A stretch of DNA of 64,000 bases from Trichlorobacter thiogenes (GTDB lineage: Bacteria > Desulfobacterota > Desulfuromonadia > Geobacterales > Pseudopelobacteraceae), in assembly GCF_900167465.1 (NCBI RefSeq), contig NZ_FUWR01000001.1:613269-677268 (forward strand), given 5' to 3'. Under the pieces are notes generated by a model that worked only from the letters and a program-made list of their open reading frames with translations, was not told where the DNA came from and did not search any database. Both the position numbers and the translations under genes were made by a program. The first letter of the stretch is position 1. Each line of letters starts with the position of its first letter. Below, piece after piece: positions 39,543 through 47,344 of this stretch.

Positions 39543-41261
39543 TTATCGTGTCAGTTTGTCCTGCAGCATACCGAAAAGCGCAGGTGGCAATTCTTCGACG
39601 CTATAGACGACGCCGTTGGTCGGGAAGAGCGTACGTACCGACTCTTCGCAGATACCAAGCCCCATGGGCTCGATGCCTTGTTCCAACAACCACTTGATTG
39701 CCCTCTTAGAGGTACGCCGGTCATCTGGTTCGCCGTCAGTGACGGTGAGCAGGATTTTCCGTGGTTCCTCTCTTTTGAGCAATTCCACCCCAGACCAGTA
39801 CAGTGCTTGGGCCAAAGGTGTGCCGCCGCCTGCCGACATCCCGAATTTGGACGAGCAGGGACGCTCTCCAAACCGCACCAAAGGTGCTACCCCATCGCTG
39901 TTGCCGACTGGAAACGCGGCAACGGCAGCAAAACATCCAGGTATTGAATCAAGGGCCTCTGCCACAACATATGCAGTTTTAGAGGCAACCTCGATTTTCT
40001 GGTGTTGCATGCTCCCGCTCCTGTCCACGAGGATCATGATGGCGGTATTGACCTCCGTTTTCTCCTCTTGGTGCAGAAACAGCCTGGTGTCGTTTAATGC
40101 AAGACGATGCACCACCCGGTTATCTATCTTGCTACCGGTGCGGCGTGCATGACGTCTCCTCAGTCGGCTTGCCTGGATTAATCCGCTAAGCCGGGCTCTG
40201 AGCAGCGCTGTATGTCTTCTGGTTTCATGGATATCGATGGGAAAGGTGCGCAGAGAGGCCTCCGGTGGAAGCAGAACGCCACCCCGATTGCCGACGGTTT
40301 CACCCTCCGTTATCAGTTCATGTTTGAGAATTTCACCGACATCGCCAAACCCGCCAGGATCACAATCGAGCATTTCCTGAAGGGCCTCGGGATTACCATC
40401 CAATTGCCCACCGGAACCACTCTCTGGAACAGAAGGCGATGGATTGGCTGTAGCTTGGGACTGAGAGTCTTTGCATGCTGCAGTACCGGTGCTATCACCA
40501 TCGGGTGATGAATCATCGGTATCCTGTTTCGGTTTTCCTGACTGTTGGTCAGTGCCGGATGTCTGATTGTCTTCTTCCTGATCATTGGAACTGCCATCAG
40601 GTTTTGACCCATCAGAGCTGCAGGTGGCTTTCGTCTTCTGGTCTTGCTGACGTTTCCGTTCCTGCTCCTGTTGCTGTTTTTCATCACGGATCAACCGCAG
40701 TATCTCTTCCGCCATGGATTGTGAGTCCCTGGTGGAGACGAGATTCGGAATTCTCTCGGTCAGGTCCAGCAACTTTTTGTATCCGGTGCCGAGAAACGCG
40801 TTGACCGTACTGCTGGTCATGGCAAGGATGTCACTGAAGTCCTGATTCAAGGTTAGCCGCCCCCTGGCGCATAGCCATGCCAGTAGGGTCTGTGGTGGGT
40901 CTTGAAGTGACGGTGTGAAACTCCCCTGTTGCTTCAGGTGCTCGGCCAGATCTTTCAAATTCGACCGGCACCCGGGATACTTCGCTCCCATCATCTTCTC
41001 GATACGGATGTCTTCAAGAATGTTTGTCAGGCACTTGAGCATGGAGGTACTACTTTTAACGCTGAAATCCGTGAACCGGATGTGGGCGCTCTCGTGGTCG
41101 ATATAGCCACGTGCAAGCAGTGCCGCCTCTTTGCTGTCCGGCAGGGACGGAAGATTGATAATCCGTCCGTTGGTGTACGCCTGGTCGCCAGAGATCTGTA
41201 CCTGAATGTCGTATTTTTCCCCGAGTGCCTTGGCAACCAGGGGTAGTGTGGTGTGTTTCAT
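39543..41261 (-). CDS. VWA-domain protein, CobT-like
   Basis: 572 residues. An N-terminal metallopeptidase-like His56-Glu-Ser-Ala-His60 lies in a CobT-like region. A low-complexity acidic and Gln/Ser/Asp-rich linker follows (about 190-300). The C-terminal von Willebrand A domain has the MIDAS Asp-Arg-Ser-Gly-Ser near residue 412, plus Thr-Asp-Gly-Glu-Pro. It works with the MoxR ATPase encoded at 42.6-43.5 kb, as CobT does with CobS, presumably as a metal-dependent remodelling machine. Here, in a mobile element, the client is unknown. Confidence 0.82.
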   Translation of the reverse strand: MKHTTLPLVAKALGEKYDIQVQISGDQAYTNGRIINLPSLPDSKEAALLARGYIDHESAHIRFTDFSVKSSTSMLKCLTNILEDIRIEKMMGAKYPGCRSNLKDLAEHLKQQGSFTPSLQDPPQTLLAWLCARGRLTLNQDFSDILAMTSSTVNAFLGTGYKKLLDLTERIPNLVSTRDSQSMAEEILRLIRDEKQQQEQERKRQQDQKTKATCSSDGSKPDGSSNDQEEDNQTSGTDQQSGKPKQDTDDSSPDGDSTGTAACKDSQSQATANPSPSVPESGSGGQLDGNPEALQEMLDCDPGGFGDVGEILKHELITEGETVGNRGGVLLPPEASLRTFPIDIHETRRHTALLRARLSGLIQASRLRRRHARRTGSKIDNRVVHRLALNDTRLFLHQEEKTEVNTAIMILVDRSGSMQHQKIEVASKTAYVVAEALDSIPGCFAAVAAFPVGNSDGVAPLVRFGERPCSSKFGMSAGGGTPLAQALYWSGVELLKREEPRKILLTVTDGEPDDRRTSKRAIKWLLEQGIEPMGLGICEESVRTLFPTNGVVYSVEELPPALFGMLQDKLTR

Positions 41262-41270
41262 GGCGGCCTC

Positions 41271-42155
41271 CTAAAAGAACCATTCGCTGGGCAGGCTTAC
41301 CGGCTCAGCGGATTTGGTTTCGAGAAGGATGGTTTCGGCAACCTCGTCTTCTTCCTCTGCCGGGACTTCATCCAGCGGCAAATCGCCGAGGACATGCAAT
41401 ATCCCGATAAGTGAGGTGAGATTCCGTCCTTCAATGGGACCACTCTTTGGTAATGAGGCCAGTACTTCTTCAATCTGAACAGCCAGAGTAAGCAGGTAGG
41501 GAGAGAGGAACTCAAGACCACGCAATTTGTCGAGCATGGACTTGATCGGGCGTAGCGCTTTCCGGGTTACGGAAGGGCGTCCCTTGTACGACTCCTCCCA
41601 TGCTTGTCTGGCTTGTTGATTGATTTCAAAGATTAGCCGTTCTGACAGGGTACTGGCATGTTCGTTCAGCCCCTTATCCAGTCCGTCGATGTTCTTGACC
41701 TTGAACGCCTGGACTGCGAAGCCCAGACGGCGTGCCGCTGTTGATGCTGGTTCTACTCCCTTTTCGATGATGGCTGCCCATTCGGGGTTCGCATCAATCC
41801 ATTCCCTCAGACTGCGGTCGTACTCCGACAGAAATTCCTGTTTCTCCTTCTCGAACTCATCCCGGACACCGTCGAGGATCTTCATCACCTCGTCGGCCTT
41901 ATCCTCCGGTATGGCATAGCCACCGAGGAATCTGACTCCTACCGCTTCACACTGCCGTTCGGCACGACGCTTCAGGGCGCTGAATACGGCAAGTTTCTCC
42001 GGGTCGCAGATCTTCTTGCTACCGAGAGTGGCCAGTTTTTCGGGAGGGAGTTTGGAAAAGTCGAGTCCAAGGTCTTCCGGCGAGAGTTTCTTCCGGCCAG
42101 TCCAGAGTGAAATGGACAGGGACACAACTACCAGCTTTGAAAGTATTTCGTTCAT
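41271..42155 (-). CDS. DUF3150 family protein
   Basis: 294 residues from the second ATG (42155), which is seven bases from AAAGGAG; the first ATG (42161) is too close to that site. Charged, mostly helical protein with a conserved Leu-x-x-Gly-Gly-Tyr-Ala-Ile-Pro early segment. DUF3150 proteins regularly sit between MoxR-type ATPase and VWA genes, as here, so it is probably the third partner of that module. Confidence 0.72.
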   Translation of the reverse strand: MNEILSKLVVVSLSISLWTGRKKLSPEDLGLDFSKLPPEKLATLGSKKICDPEKLAVFSALKRRAERQCEAVGVRFLGGYAIPEDKADEVMKILDGVRDEFEKEKQEFLSEYDRSLREWIDANPEWAAIIEKGVEPASTAARRLGFAVQAFKVKNIDGLDKGLNEHASTLSERLIFEINQQARQAWEESYKGRPSVTRKALRPIKSMLDKLRGLEFLSPYLLTLAVQIEEVLASLPKSGPIEGRNLTSLIGILHVLGDLPLDEVPAEEEDEVAETILLETKSAEPVSLPSEWFF

Positions 42156-42192
42156 GTTCATTCTCCTTTGATCAGTATGATGGTGTGATCAA

Positions 42193-42230
42193 GGGAGGCC
42201 CCCATCAGGGAGAAGGCCTCCCCTGAAGGG
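42193..42230 (-). promoter_or_regulatory. nested hairpin leader upstream of the DUF3150 gene
   Basis: Outer stem GGGAGGCC (42193-42200) with GGCCTCCC (42215-42222); inner CCC (42201-42203) with GGG (42208-42210); alternative CCC (42221-42223) with GGG (42228-42230). Same two-state architecture as before radC. Confidence 0.6.
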
Positions 42231-42232
42231 CG

Positions 42233-42565
42233 TTAGAAGAACCAGTCCTTGGTGTTTGCACCGGACATAAGATCCTTCATGATTGTTTTGTCGGTCTGTT
42301 TACGTGGTGTTGGCTGGACAGGTTCACGAGGCGGCGATGAGGCAACTTCGTAGTACCCTTTGGCCAGCTTTTCCTTCTTCTTCTTGGAAACGAACGTGAA
42401 TGCCTCGGACATTGAGTTGACGTCATAAGACTTTGTCTGCCCCTGGCTGCGCGTAGGCCCCCAATTGACCGTAACCCGCGGCGGATCGTCATGAATCTGG
42501 GCGATCCAGAACTTGCCGCCAGCCGTAGTGTTGCATTGGAGATGGAGATGCTGTCGTAATGCCAT
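42233..42565 (-). CDS. WGR-domain protein of the MoxR/VWA module
   Basis: 110 residues from ATG 42565 (GGGGGTG upstream); the open frame to 42715 overlaps the MoxR gene and its extra residues are a shadow. WGR features are Lys-Phe-Trp-Ile-Ala-Gln-Ile, then Val-Thr-Val-Asn-Trp-Gly-Pro, then a charged helix with Ala-Phe-x-Phe-Val. The C-terminal tail is unstructured and ends Trp-Phe-Phe, like the DUF3150 protein which also ends Trp-Phe-Phe. That shared ending may be a docking tag. Directly follows the MoxR gene. Confidence 0.7.
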   Translation of the reverse strand: MALRQHLHLQCNTTAGGKFWIAQIHDDPPRVTVNWGPTRSQGQTKSYDVNSMSEAFTFVSKKKKEKLAKGYYEVASSPPREPVQPTPRKQTDKTIMKDLMSGANTKDWFF

Positions 42566-42575
42566 GTAGCACCCC

Positions 42576-43499
42576 CTATCCGCCGAAGACGCGTTGCGCC
42601 AGTTCGTGCAACGCCTCGCGGCTTTCCGGCTCTGCTCGGTACCCGAGAGCACGATCAAGAGCATGGATGATCGGGTTTTTCCCTTCAGCAGATGCCGGGC
42701 GGAAGAGATACACAAGCTTCGCCCATCTGACGAGGGTTCTGGTGGAGAAAGTGACTTCTATTTCCCCTTTGATGAAGAGTTTGCGGATTTCGTTGGCGTA
42801 GGATACCAGTGCTTCCCTGACCGTATCAGCCAGGCTGGGCATGGCTTTGGCCAGAATCTGTCTTTCCTGGACTTCGTCAGGATAGTCGACTTCAACCATC
42901 CAGAAACGATCCAGAAATGCGCCGTTCTGCCGTAAAGTCCCTTGATAGAGACCTGAGCGATCACCGCTGCCGGCGGTGTTGGCTGTCGCAATGAAGCGAA
43001 AGCCCGGTGCCGGCTTGATGACTTCACCACCCTTTTCCGGAATGGTGAGGGGTCTTCCTTCTACGATGCCGTTCAAACCTGCTGCAGTGGCGGGATCGAG
43101 CAAGTCGATCTCGTCCAGCAGGAACCAGTGACCTTCTTTCATGGCCATGGCGAGCGGTCCGTAGACGTACTCCATCGAGTTGTTGACGATTACGTGATGC
43201 CCCACAAGTTCCGGGGTTTCGAGTCTGCTGTGCCCTGTGACGACCATGACCGGAATATTGAGCCGGGCAGCGGTCTGCAAGACAATCGAAGACTTGCCGC
43301 TGCCGGTCGGACCGGTCAGGTACAGGCCGTCGTTGGCGCCCATCATGTACCAGGAAAGTACATCCGACAGGATTTCCTTCCTGAACACATAGTCGCTGTC
43401 AACTTCAGGGATAAATGGGTTGTCGGACTGAGGCCGACCTTCCACGCAGAGACTCTCTTTCACAGGAATATTGAATATGTCCTTGATGCTATATTTCAT
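42576..43499 (-). CDS. MoxR/CobS-type AAA+ ATPase
   Basis: 307 residues with Walker A Gly63-Pro-Thr-Gly-Ser-Gly-Lys-Ser70, Walker B Leu-Leu-Asp129-Glu-Ile-Asp, a sensor-1 Ala-Thr-Ala-Asn-Thr and an Arg-finger region Leu-Asp-Arg-Phe. Closest by pattern to CobS-like MoxR ATPases. It would power the VWA and DUF3150 partners downstream. ATG 43499 overlaps the TSCPD gene by 11 bases. Confidence 0.85.
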   Translation of the reverse strand: MKYSIKDIFNIPVKESLCVEGRPQSDNPFIPEVDSDYVFRKEILSDVLSWYMMGANDGLYLTGPTGSGKSSIVLQTAARLNIPVMVVTGHSRLETPELVGHHVIVNNSMEYVYGPLAMAMKEGHWFLLDEIDLLDPATAAGLNGIVEGRPLTIPEKGGEVIKPAPGFRFIATANTAGSGDRSGLYQGTLRQNGAFLDRFWMVEVDYPDEVQERQILAKAMPSLADTVREALVSYANEIRKLFIKGEIEVTFSTRTLVRWAKLVYLFRPASAEGKNPIIHALDRALGYRAEPESREALHELAQRVFGG

Positions 43500-43902
43500 G
43501 GTGATCAGCTCCTTGTCCGATTTGGTTAAGTGCTGCGAAGTCAGCTTCCTCGATGAGGTCGTTGAGATCGCGCCCTGTTTTCATATGCTCCAAAACGATG
43601 CCTATGGATTCGGCAACGCAATTGAGGCAGGTATTGGCCCCGAGATGACAACCTATTCCGGTGAGAGCCTTGAACGCATCGGTTGGCTCCAGTCCCGAAC
43701 GGAGACCGTAGGAGACCAGGCGAGCGATACCATCGGCCATGGCAGAACCACAACCTCCGGCCTTGCCGAAGCGGATGAAGACTTCCATTGGTGCAGCTGT
43801 TGTCGGGGACATGGTGACGGTAGTGTAAATTTTCCCGCAGGCAGACCGGCGTTCGATGGTGAAGCCGGGAACAGCCTTGGGTCGTGGAATTTTAGGACTC
43901 AT
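43489..43902 (-). CDS. stand-alone TSCPD domain protein
   Basis: 137 residues that are almost entirely a TSCPD domain: Ser-Ala-Cys-Gly-Lys-Ile-Tyr-Thr-Thr-Val, Glu-Val-Phe-Ile-Arg, Gly-Lys-Ala-Gly-Gly-Cys-Gly-Ser, and a C-terminal Cys-x-x-Cys. In larger proteins this domain follows class II ribonucleotide reductase. Alone its role is unknown; metal or nucleic-acid binding is possible. ATG with GGAGGCATCC upstream. Confidence 0.78.
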   Translation of the reverse strand: MSPKIPRPKAVPGFTIERRSACGKIYTTVTMSPTTAAPMEVFIRFGKAGGCGSAMADGIARLVSYGLRSGLEPTDAFKALTGIGCHLGANTCLNCVAESIGIVLEHMKTGRDLNDLIEEADFAALNQIGQGADHHEI

Positions 43903-43922
43903 GGATGCCTCCTTGTATTGAC

Positions 43923-43969
43923 GGCGGGATACCTCTCCTTTGCGGAGATGACATGCATTCCGCCAAGGG
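43923..43969 (-). promoter_or_regulatory. nested hairpin leader upstream of the TSCPD gene
   Basis: Outer stem GGCGGGAT (43923-43930) with ATTCCGCC (43957-43964, one mismatch); inner TCTCC (43934-43938) with GGAGA (43944-43948). The alternative pairing partner (GGG at 43967-43969) is present but its loop would be tight. Confidence 0.5.
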
Positions 43970-44001
43970 TGATGGTTAATTTCGCTGTCCTACTAAGACA
44001 T

Positions 44002-44271
44002 CTACGAGGGGGGAAGTAGGCGCCAGGCGGTGATGATTCTTGGTGAACCATTTACCAAGCGGGCCACGACGAAAACCCCCTTGTACCTGAATTTGAGTGG
44101 TTTCGTGTTGAGGAGAGGCAGAAGATGACGAACACCTTCGAGAGCTTCCAAAGGGATGTCACGTTCCAGAACCCGGTTGGCTCCGTGTAACGAGAGATTA
44201 ACCTCATTCACAACGGCATCAGTCGAGCCCGTATCCTCTTCTGTATAGATGGCAATGGTTGGCTCCGTCAT
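44002..44271 (-). CDS. small hypothetical protein
   Basis: 89 residues from ATG 44271, with GGAGGAGGT seven bases upstream; longer in-frame starts lie within the previous gene. Pattern Ala-Asn-Arg-Val-Leu-Glu-Arg-Asp-Ile-Pro-Leu-Glu-Ala, then Lys-Phe-Arg-Tyr-Lys-Gly-Val-Phe-Val-Val and Ile-Ile-Thr-Ala-Trp-Arg is reminiscent of DUF4258-like small proteins, but this is weak. Overlaps the upstream membrane peptide gene by four bases. Confidence 0.55.
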   Translation of the reverse strand: MTEPTIAIYTEEDTGSTDAVVNEVNLSLHGANRVLERDIPLEALEGVRHLLPLLNTKPLKFRYKGVFVVARLVNGSPRIITAWRLLPPS

Positions 44272-44468
44272 CCGCGCACCTCCTCCCACCCCACAGGATG
44301 AACCTGCGGTTCAGGCGCTGCTGCGGCAATCATGAACATGAAAAGCATCGCCGCGATGAGCAACAGTGAGGCAATGGCATGCAGGACCTCTTTCAGGTCT
44401 TCATGCCTATTCTCACAGGAGAAGGATTTAAGGTCGGGGGGCAGCGTGCCGGTACGATAGATTTTCAT
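44268..44468 (-). CDS. single-helix small membrane protein
   Basis: 66 residues from ATG 44468 (GAAAGGAGATT upstream). One hydrophobic helix (about 30-52) separates a charged N-terminal part from a short tail. Translationally coupled to the next gene (GTGA/ATG overlap). Function unknown. Confidence 0.55.
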   Translation of the reverse strand: MKIYRTGTLPPDLKSFSCENRHEDLKEVLHAIASLLLIAAMLFMFMIAAAAPEPQVHPVGWEEVRG

Positions 44469-44486
44469 CGAGAATCTCCTTTCAAT

Positions 44487-44547
44487 GGGGGCGCACGCCT
44501 CCAAGAATGGAGATTTCCCATGGGGAGCGTAACGCCCCCTTGTGGGG
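44487..44547 (-). promoter_or_regulatory. nested hairpin leader upstream of the small membrane protein gene
   Basis: Outer stem GGGGGCG (44487-44493) with CGCCCCC (44533-44539); inner CTCC (44499-44502) with GGAG (44508-44511); alternative CCCC (44536-44539) with GGGG (44544-44547). Same architecture as the other leaders. Confidence 0.55.
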
Positions 44548-44552
44548 TTGGA

Positions 44553-45527
44553 TCAGGCCGCCTGTGCTGCGAGCGGCATGAATGGTTTGATTTCAAGCTT
44601 TAGAAAGCCAGACTTCGGTTTCGTGACTTGATCATAGATATCCGGATACGAGTTCTTCAGCTTCTTGCTGTCGACGATTACCGAGTCTGACACTGATGTG
44701 ACATTAACAAGGATACCGTCCGAAGCCCCTTTATACGCACCATTCACAAAAGTGAGGATGTCGTTTTTCAGAACTTCCAGACGAGTGTCGAGAGCTTTTT
44801 TCTGCTCGTTCAATTCCAGGTATGCTTTGCTGGCTTGATGGATTTCCGGAGGAAGTTCCATATCAACCACATGCGAAGGGCAATCCTGGCGAAACGTGCA
44901 ATAACCGCAGAGAATGCCTGGTTCCGTTCTAGGTGCACACTCGCCTCGCGTTGCCGATAGGATGTGCTGAGCTTTTTCCATAAGCTGATTAAACACCAGC
45001 CTGTTGGGTGCATAGTTATTGAATTCCCGGTATGTTCCAGCATTTAAGTCAACCACTAGAATTGATCCGCCGATTTGCACTTCCGGATCGAGGGTGAGTT
45101 GCAGCAGGCCCATCTGGACGTGCAGCTGATCCACCCAGGATGCGTAAGGTTCATCGGGGATGCCATCGGTCGACTTCATCTCCACGATGTGCAGCCTTTT
45201 GGTCTGCCGGTTCGCATAGAACAGAAAGTCAATGTGACACCTGATTTCAGGGATGTCCGGGTGACGTACTTCGACTTCTTCCTCGAAGAGGGCGCCGCCA
45301 GTCTTGAAGAACTCGGCATACATGGCTTGCGCAGCATGGCCACGGGAAAAGCGCAGGAGTGTCGAGATGTCGTGACTGGACGGGCATTGTTTGCCGAGAG
45401 CCGCTTTACGCGGGCAGCCAGCAATGTCGGAGGCTCCGACGTACACAGTTCGGTCACCAAGATGTGATGATTGTTTCTGCTGATGGGTCGGAATAGCACG
45501 TCCCAGAAATGCAGCGAGTTTGCTCAT
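44553..45527 (-). CDS. Cas4/RecB-like PD-(D/E)xK exonuclease
   Basis: 324 residues. The nuclease core shows an early Arg-Gly-His, Asp in Cys-His-Ile-Asp-Phe-Leu, Glu-Met-Lys-Ser as the E-x-K pair, and a Gln-x-x-x-Gly-Leu-Leu-Gln motif. Four cysteines (one near residue 18, then Cys-Gly-Tyr-Cys and Asp-Cys-Pro-Ser-His) may bind an Fe-S cluster as in Cas4 and AddB. Probably processes DNA ends together with the ssDNA-handling protein and SSB encoded upstream. ATG with GGAGACAG upstream. Confidence 0.78.
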   Translation of the reverse strand: MSKLAAFLGRAIPTHQQKQSSHLGDRTVYVGASDIAGCPRKAALGKQCPSSHDISTLLRFSRGHAAQAMYAEFFKTGGALFEEEVEVRHPDIPEIRCHIDFLFYANRQTKRLHIVEMKSTDGIPDEPYASWVDQLHVQMGLLQLTLDPEVQIGGSILVVDLNAGTYREFNNYAPNRLVFNQLMEKAQHILSATRGECAPRTEPGILCGYCTFRQDCPSHVVDMELPPEIHQASKAYLELNEQKKALDTRLEVLKNDILTFVNGAYKGASDGILVNVTSVSDSVIVDSKKLKNSYPDIYDQVTKPKSGFLKLEIKPFMPLAAQAA

Positions 45528-45539
45528 GGCTGTCTCCTT

Positions 45540-45704
45540 TCAAATCAGAAACGGCAGGGTCCCGACTGCGGTGAGCAGGGAACCGAAAATAACGCCGGCA
45601 ATGATTCTGGTGACATCGATGCTGATCTGTCGCTCCTTAACGGGCGTATAGACCGGTATCTGACAGCCTTTGATTGTTACGTGTTTGATGATGTGGGTAG
45701 TCAT
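45540..45704 (-). CDS. 54-residue membrane peptide
   Basis: ATG 45704 with AAGGAGACAAGATC upstream. A charged N terminus (Glu-Arg-Gln-Ile) precedes one C-terminal hydrophobic helix. Ends 12 bases before the nuclease gene. Unknown function. Confidence 0.5.
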   Translation of the reverse strand: MTTHIIKHVTIKGCQIPVYTPVKERQISIDVTRIIAGVIFGSLLTAVGTLPFLI

Positions 45705-45736
45705 GATCTTGTCTCCTTGTCTGTGGGTTGTACCCG

Positions 45737-45791
45737 GCAGAGGAGACAAGACACCCCCGGTAGGGAGAAAGTCGTTGTCTCCCTGCTGAGG
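45737..45791 (-). promoter_or_regulatory. nested hairpin leader upstream of the 54-residue gene
   Basis: GCAG plus GGAGACAA (45737-45749, one bulged A) pair with TTGTCTCC plus CTGC (45775-45786), 12 base pairs; inner CCC (45755-45757) with GGG (45763-45765). A downstream stretch AACCCACAGACAAGGAGACA-like sequence up to the start is shared with the next leader. Confidence 0.6.
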
Positions 45792-45828
45792 TAGGTTGTG
45801 AGTGAGGTTCAGTCTGGAACGTCAGGCG

Positions 45829-46785
45829 TTACCGGTACTGCCAGCATTTGCCTTTGCCGTCCCATTTGAAACCGTGGTCTTTCAGCCATTGGCGGGCTGA
45901 GGTGTCGTTGAAGTCCGGGAAGGCGGAGATCTCCGATTCATCTGCGGAGAGTTCCATCCTGATTCCCTTAGCCGTCAGATACCCGATGATCTTGGAAGTC
46001 GAAACTGGTTCGGCTCCGTGTGATGATGGGGTGTTGTCCGGTCTGGCAGACTGCGAATTACCGGAAGTAGTGCTGGTGTTGCCGGCACTGTTTCCTCCGT
46101 TGTGTTCCGTCTGTCCGTAAAGGTCAGGATCTTCCTCGATGTCCTGGGTGAAGATGTCCGAGGCAGCGGTTGAGGTGAGTACTGCATCCACCAAGCCGCG
46201 TTTCTTAGCCATTTTCAGACAGGTGTTGTAGAAATCGGCAGGATTGTCGTGTTCGACTTTTTCTCCCTGCCTGGCGATTTTCCAGTTGCCGCTGTCATCC
46301 TTTTTTGCGCTGAAGCCGCGTCCACCAATGATCTCCTGTGCCAATGCCGGGTTCTCCTTGCGAAGATCCCAGTACTCCCTCGGTACCGGCTTGTTGGTCA
46401 GTTCAACCGGTCCGACGCGGAAACGATACTTGCTTTCCATGGTCGAACAGGAACCGACACCCGTACCGAGACGCTGGCCTGCCGGTGAGTAGAGCGTCAC
46501 CTTGATGCGATACTCACGATGGCCGAGATGCAGGTCGATGGTTTCCACATCCACGTCGTTTGCCAGTCTGAAGGTGAGCATGAGCTTTTCGGCGCCCGGT
46601 TTGAGAAGAACTGCTTTGTCTCCGCAGCCGGGAATGGTGCCGTAGTGCTCGCCTGATTTCATGACGTCACGCATGACGTATTGAATCAGGTTTACCTGGG
46701 CCTTCAGTTCACTGATGTTGACAGCGTGGTGAGTGAGGGATGATGCTGCGGGGTTGATGGGAATGATTTGAGCTGGTGCGTTCAT
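45829..46785 (-). CDS. conserved mobile-element protein, probable ssDNA-handling function
   Basis: 318 residues. The N-terminal 200 residues carry a conserved Gly-Glu-His-Tyr-Gly-Thr-Ile-Pro-Gly and Leu-Leu-Lys-Pro-Gly-Ala-Glu-Lys-Leu block, familiar from phage and ICE proteins next to recombination genes. A Ser/Thr/Asn-rich linker (about 230-260) follows, and a C-terminal 50-residue helical domain with Asp-His-Gly-Phe-Lys-Trp-Asp. Placed between SSB and the Cas4-like nuclease, it may be an annealing protein or recombination mediator. That role is inferred. ATG with AAGGAGACAGAC upstream. Confidence 0.6.
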   Translation of the reverse strand: MNAPAQIIPINPAASSLTHHAVNISELKAQVNLIQYVMRDVMKSGEHYGTIPGCGDKAVLLKPGAEKLMLTFRLANDVDVETIDLHLGHREYRIKVTLYSPAGQRLGTGVGSCSTMESKYRFRVGPVELTNKPVPREYWDLRKENPALAQEIIGGRGFSAKKDDSGNWKIARQGEKVEHDNPADFYNTCLKMAKKRGLVDAVLTSTAASDIFTQDIEEDPDLYGQTEHNGGNSAGNTSTTSGNSQSARPDNTPSSHGAEPVSTSKIIGYLTAKGIRMELSADESEISAFPDFNDTSARQWLKDHGFKWDGKGKCWQYR

Positions 46786-46824
46786 CTGTCTGTCTCCTTT
46801 TCTGTGGGTTGTGTCCGACAGAGA

Positions 46825-46870
46825 AGACAGACCAATCCCTTTGGGGACTTGGTAATGTCTCCCCGTAGGA
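46825..46870 (-). promoter_or_regulatory. nested hairpin leader upstream of the ssDNA-handling gene
   Basis: AGACA (46825-46829) with TGTCT (46856-46860); inner ACCAATCCC (46831-46839) with GGGA and TTGGT (46844-46853), a 9-base-pair helix with one bulge; alternative CCCC (46861-46864) with GG (46867-46868). Confidence 0.55.
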
Positions 46871-46894
46871 CTGTTGAGTTGTGGTTACTGGTTG

Positions 46895-47314
46895 TTAGAA
46901 CGGATCGGTGTCATCGTGCGGAATGTCCTCATGTGCCTGGCTATTTGATGGCTGATCGTCACTCCCGTCAGGAATGCTGCCATTTTTACTACCCAGCATA
47001 AGAAGCTTGTCGCCGATGATTTCGGTTGTGTAGCGATCTTTACCGTCCCGATCTTGCCATTTGCGGGTCTTGAGTTTGCCGTCGAGATAAACACTTTTTC
47101 CTTTCGACAGATACTCGCCAGCTACTTCTGCGAGACGTGCGTATAGGACGATGTTGTGCCACTCGGTCCGGATCTCCCATTCGCCACTTTTGGTTTTTAC
47201 CTTTTCACTGGTCGCGAGTGAAAAACTTGCGACAGCGGTGCCTCCTGGTGTGTACCTGATTTCAGGATCACGACCCAGGTTGCCGATGAGTTCTACGCGG
47301 TTCAAACTTGCCAT
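46895..47314 (-). CDS. ssb: single-stranded DNA-binding protein
   Basis: 139 residues from ATG 47314 (AAGGAGGCAGT upstream); a longer frame to 47377 runs through the leader. OB-fold of bacterial SSB: [10 protein letters not shown], Glu-Trp-His-Asn-Ile-Val, [10 protein letters not shown]. The C terminus ends Asp-Asp-Thr-Asp-Pro-Phe, the acidic tip that recruits partner proteins. Protects single-stranded DNA during transfer. First gene of the long minus-strand operon. Confidence 0.95.
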   Translation of the reverse strand: MASLNRVELIGNLGRDPEIRYTPGGTAVASFSLATSEKVKTKSGEWEIRTEWHNIVLYARLAEVAGEYLSKGKSVYLDGKLKTRKWQDRDGKDRYTTEIIGDKLLMLGSKNGSIPDGSDDQPSNSQAHEDIPHDDTDPF

Positions 47315-47344
47315 ACTGCCTCCTTGTGGTTTTCCCGAAGCAAA

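Noticed and set aside
30940-39621. 17-base identity GACGACGCCGTTGGTCG at 30940 and 39605
   Set aside because: One such match is not surprising by chance in 64 kb, and the second copy is inside the VWA coding sequence.
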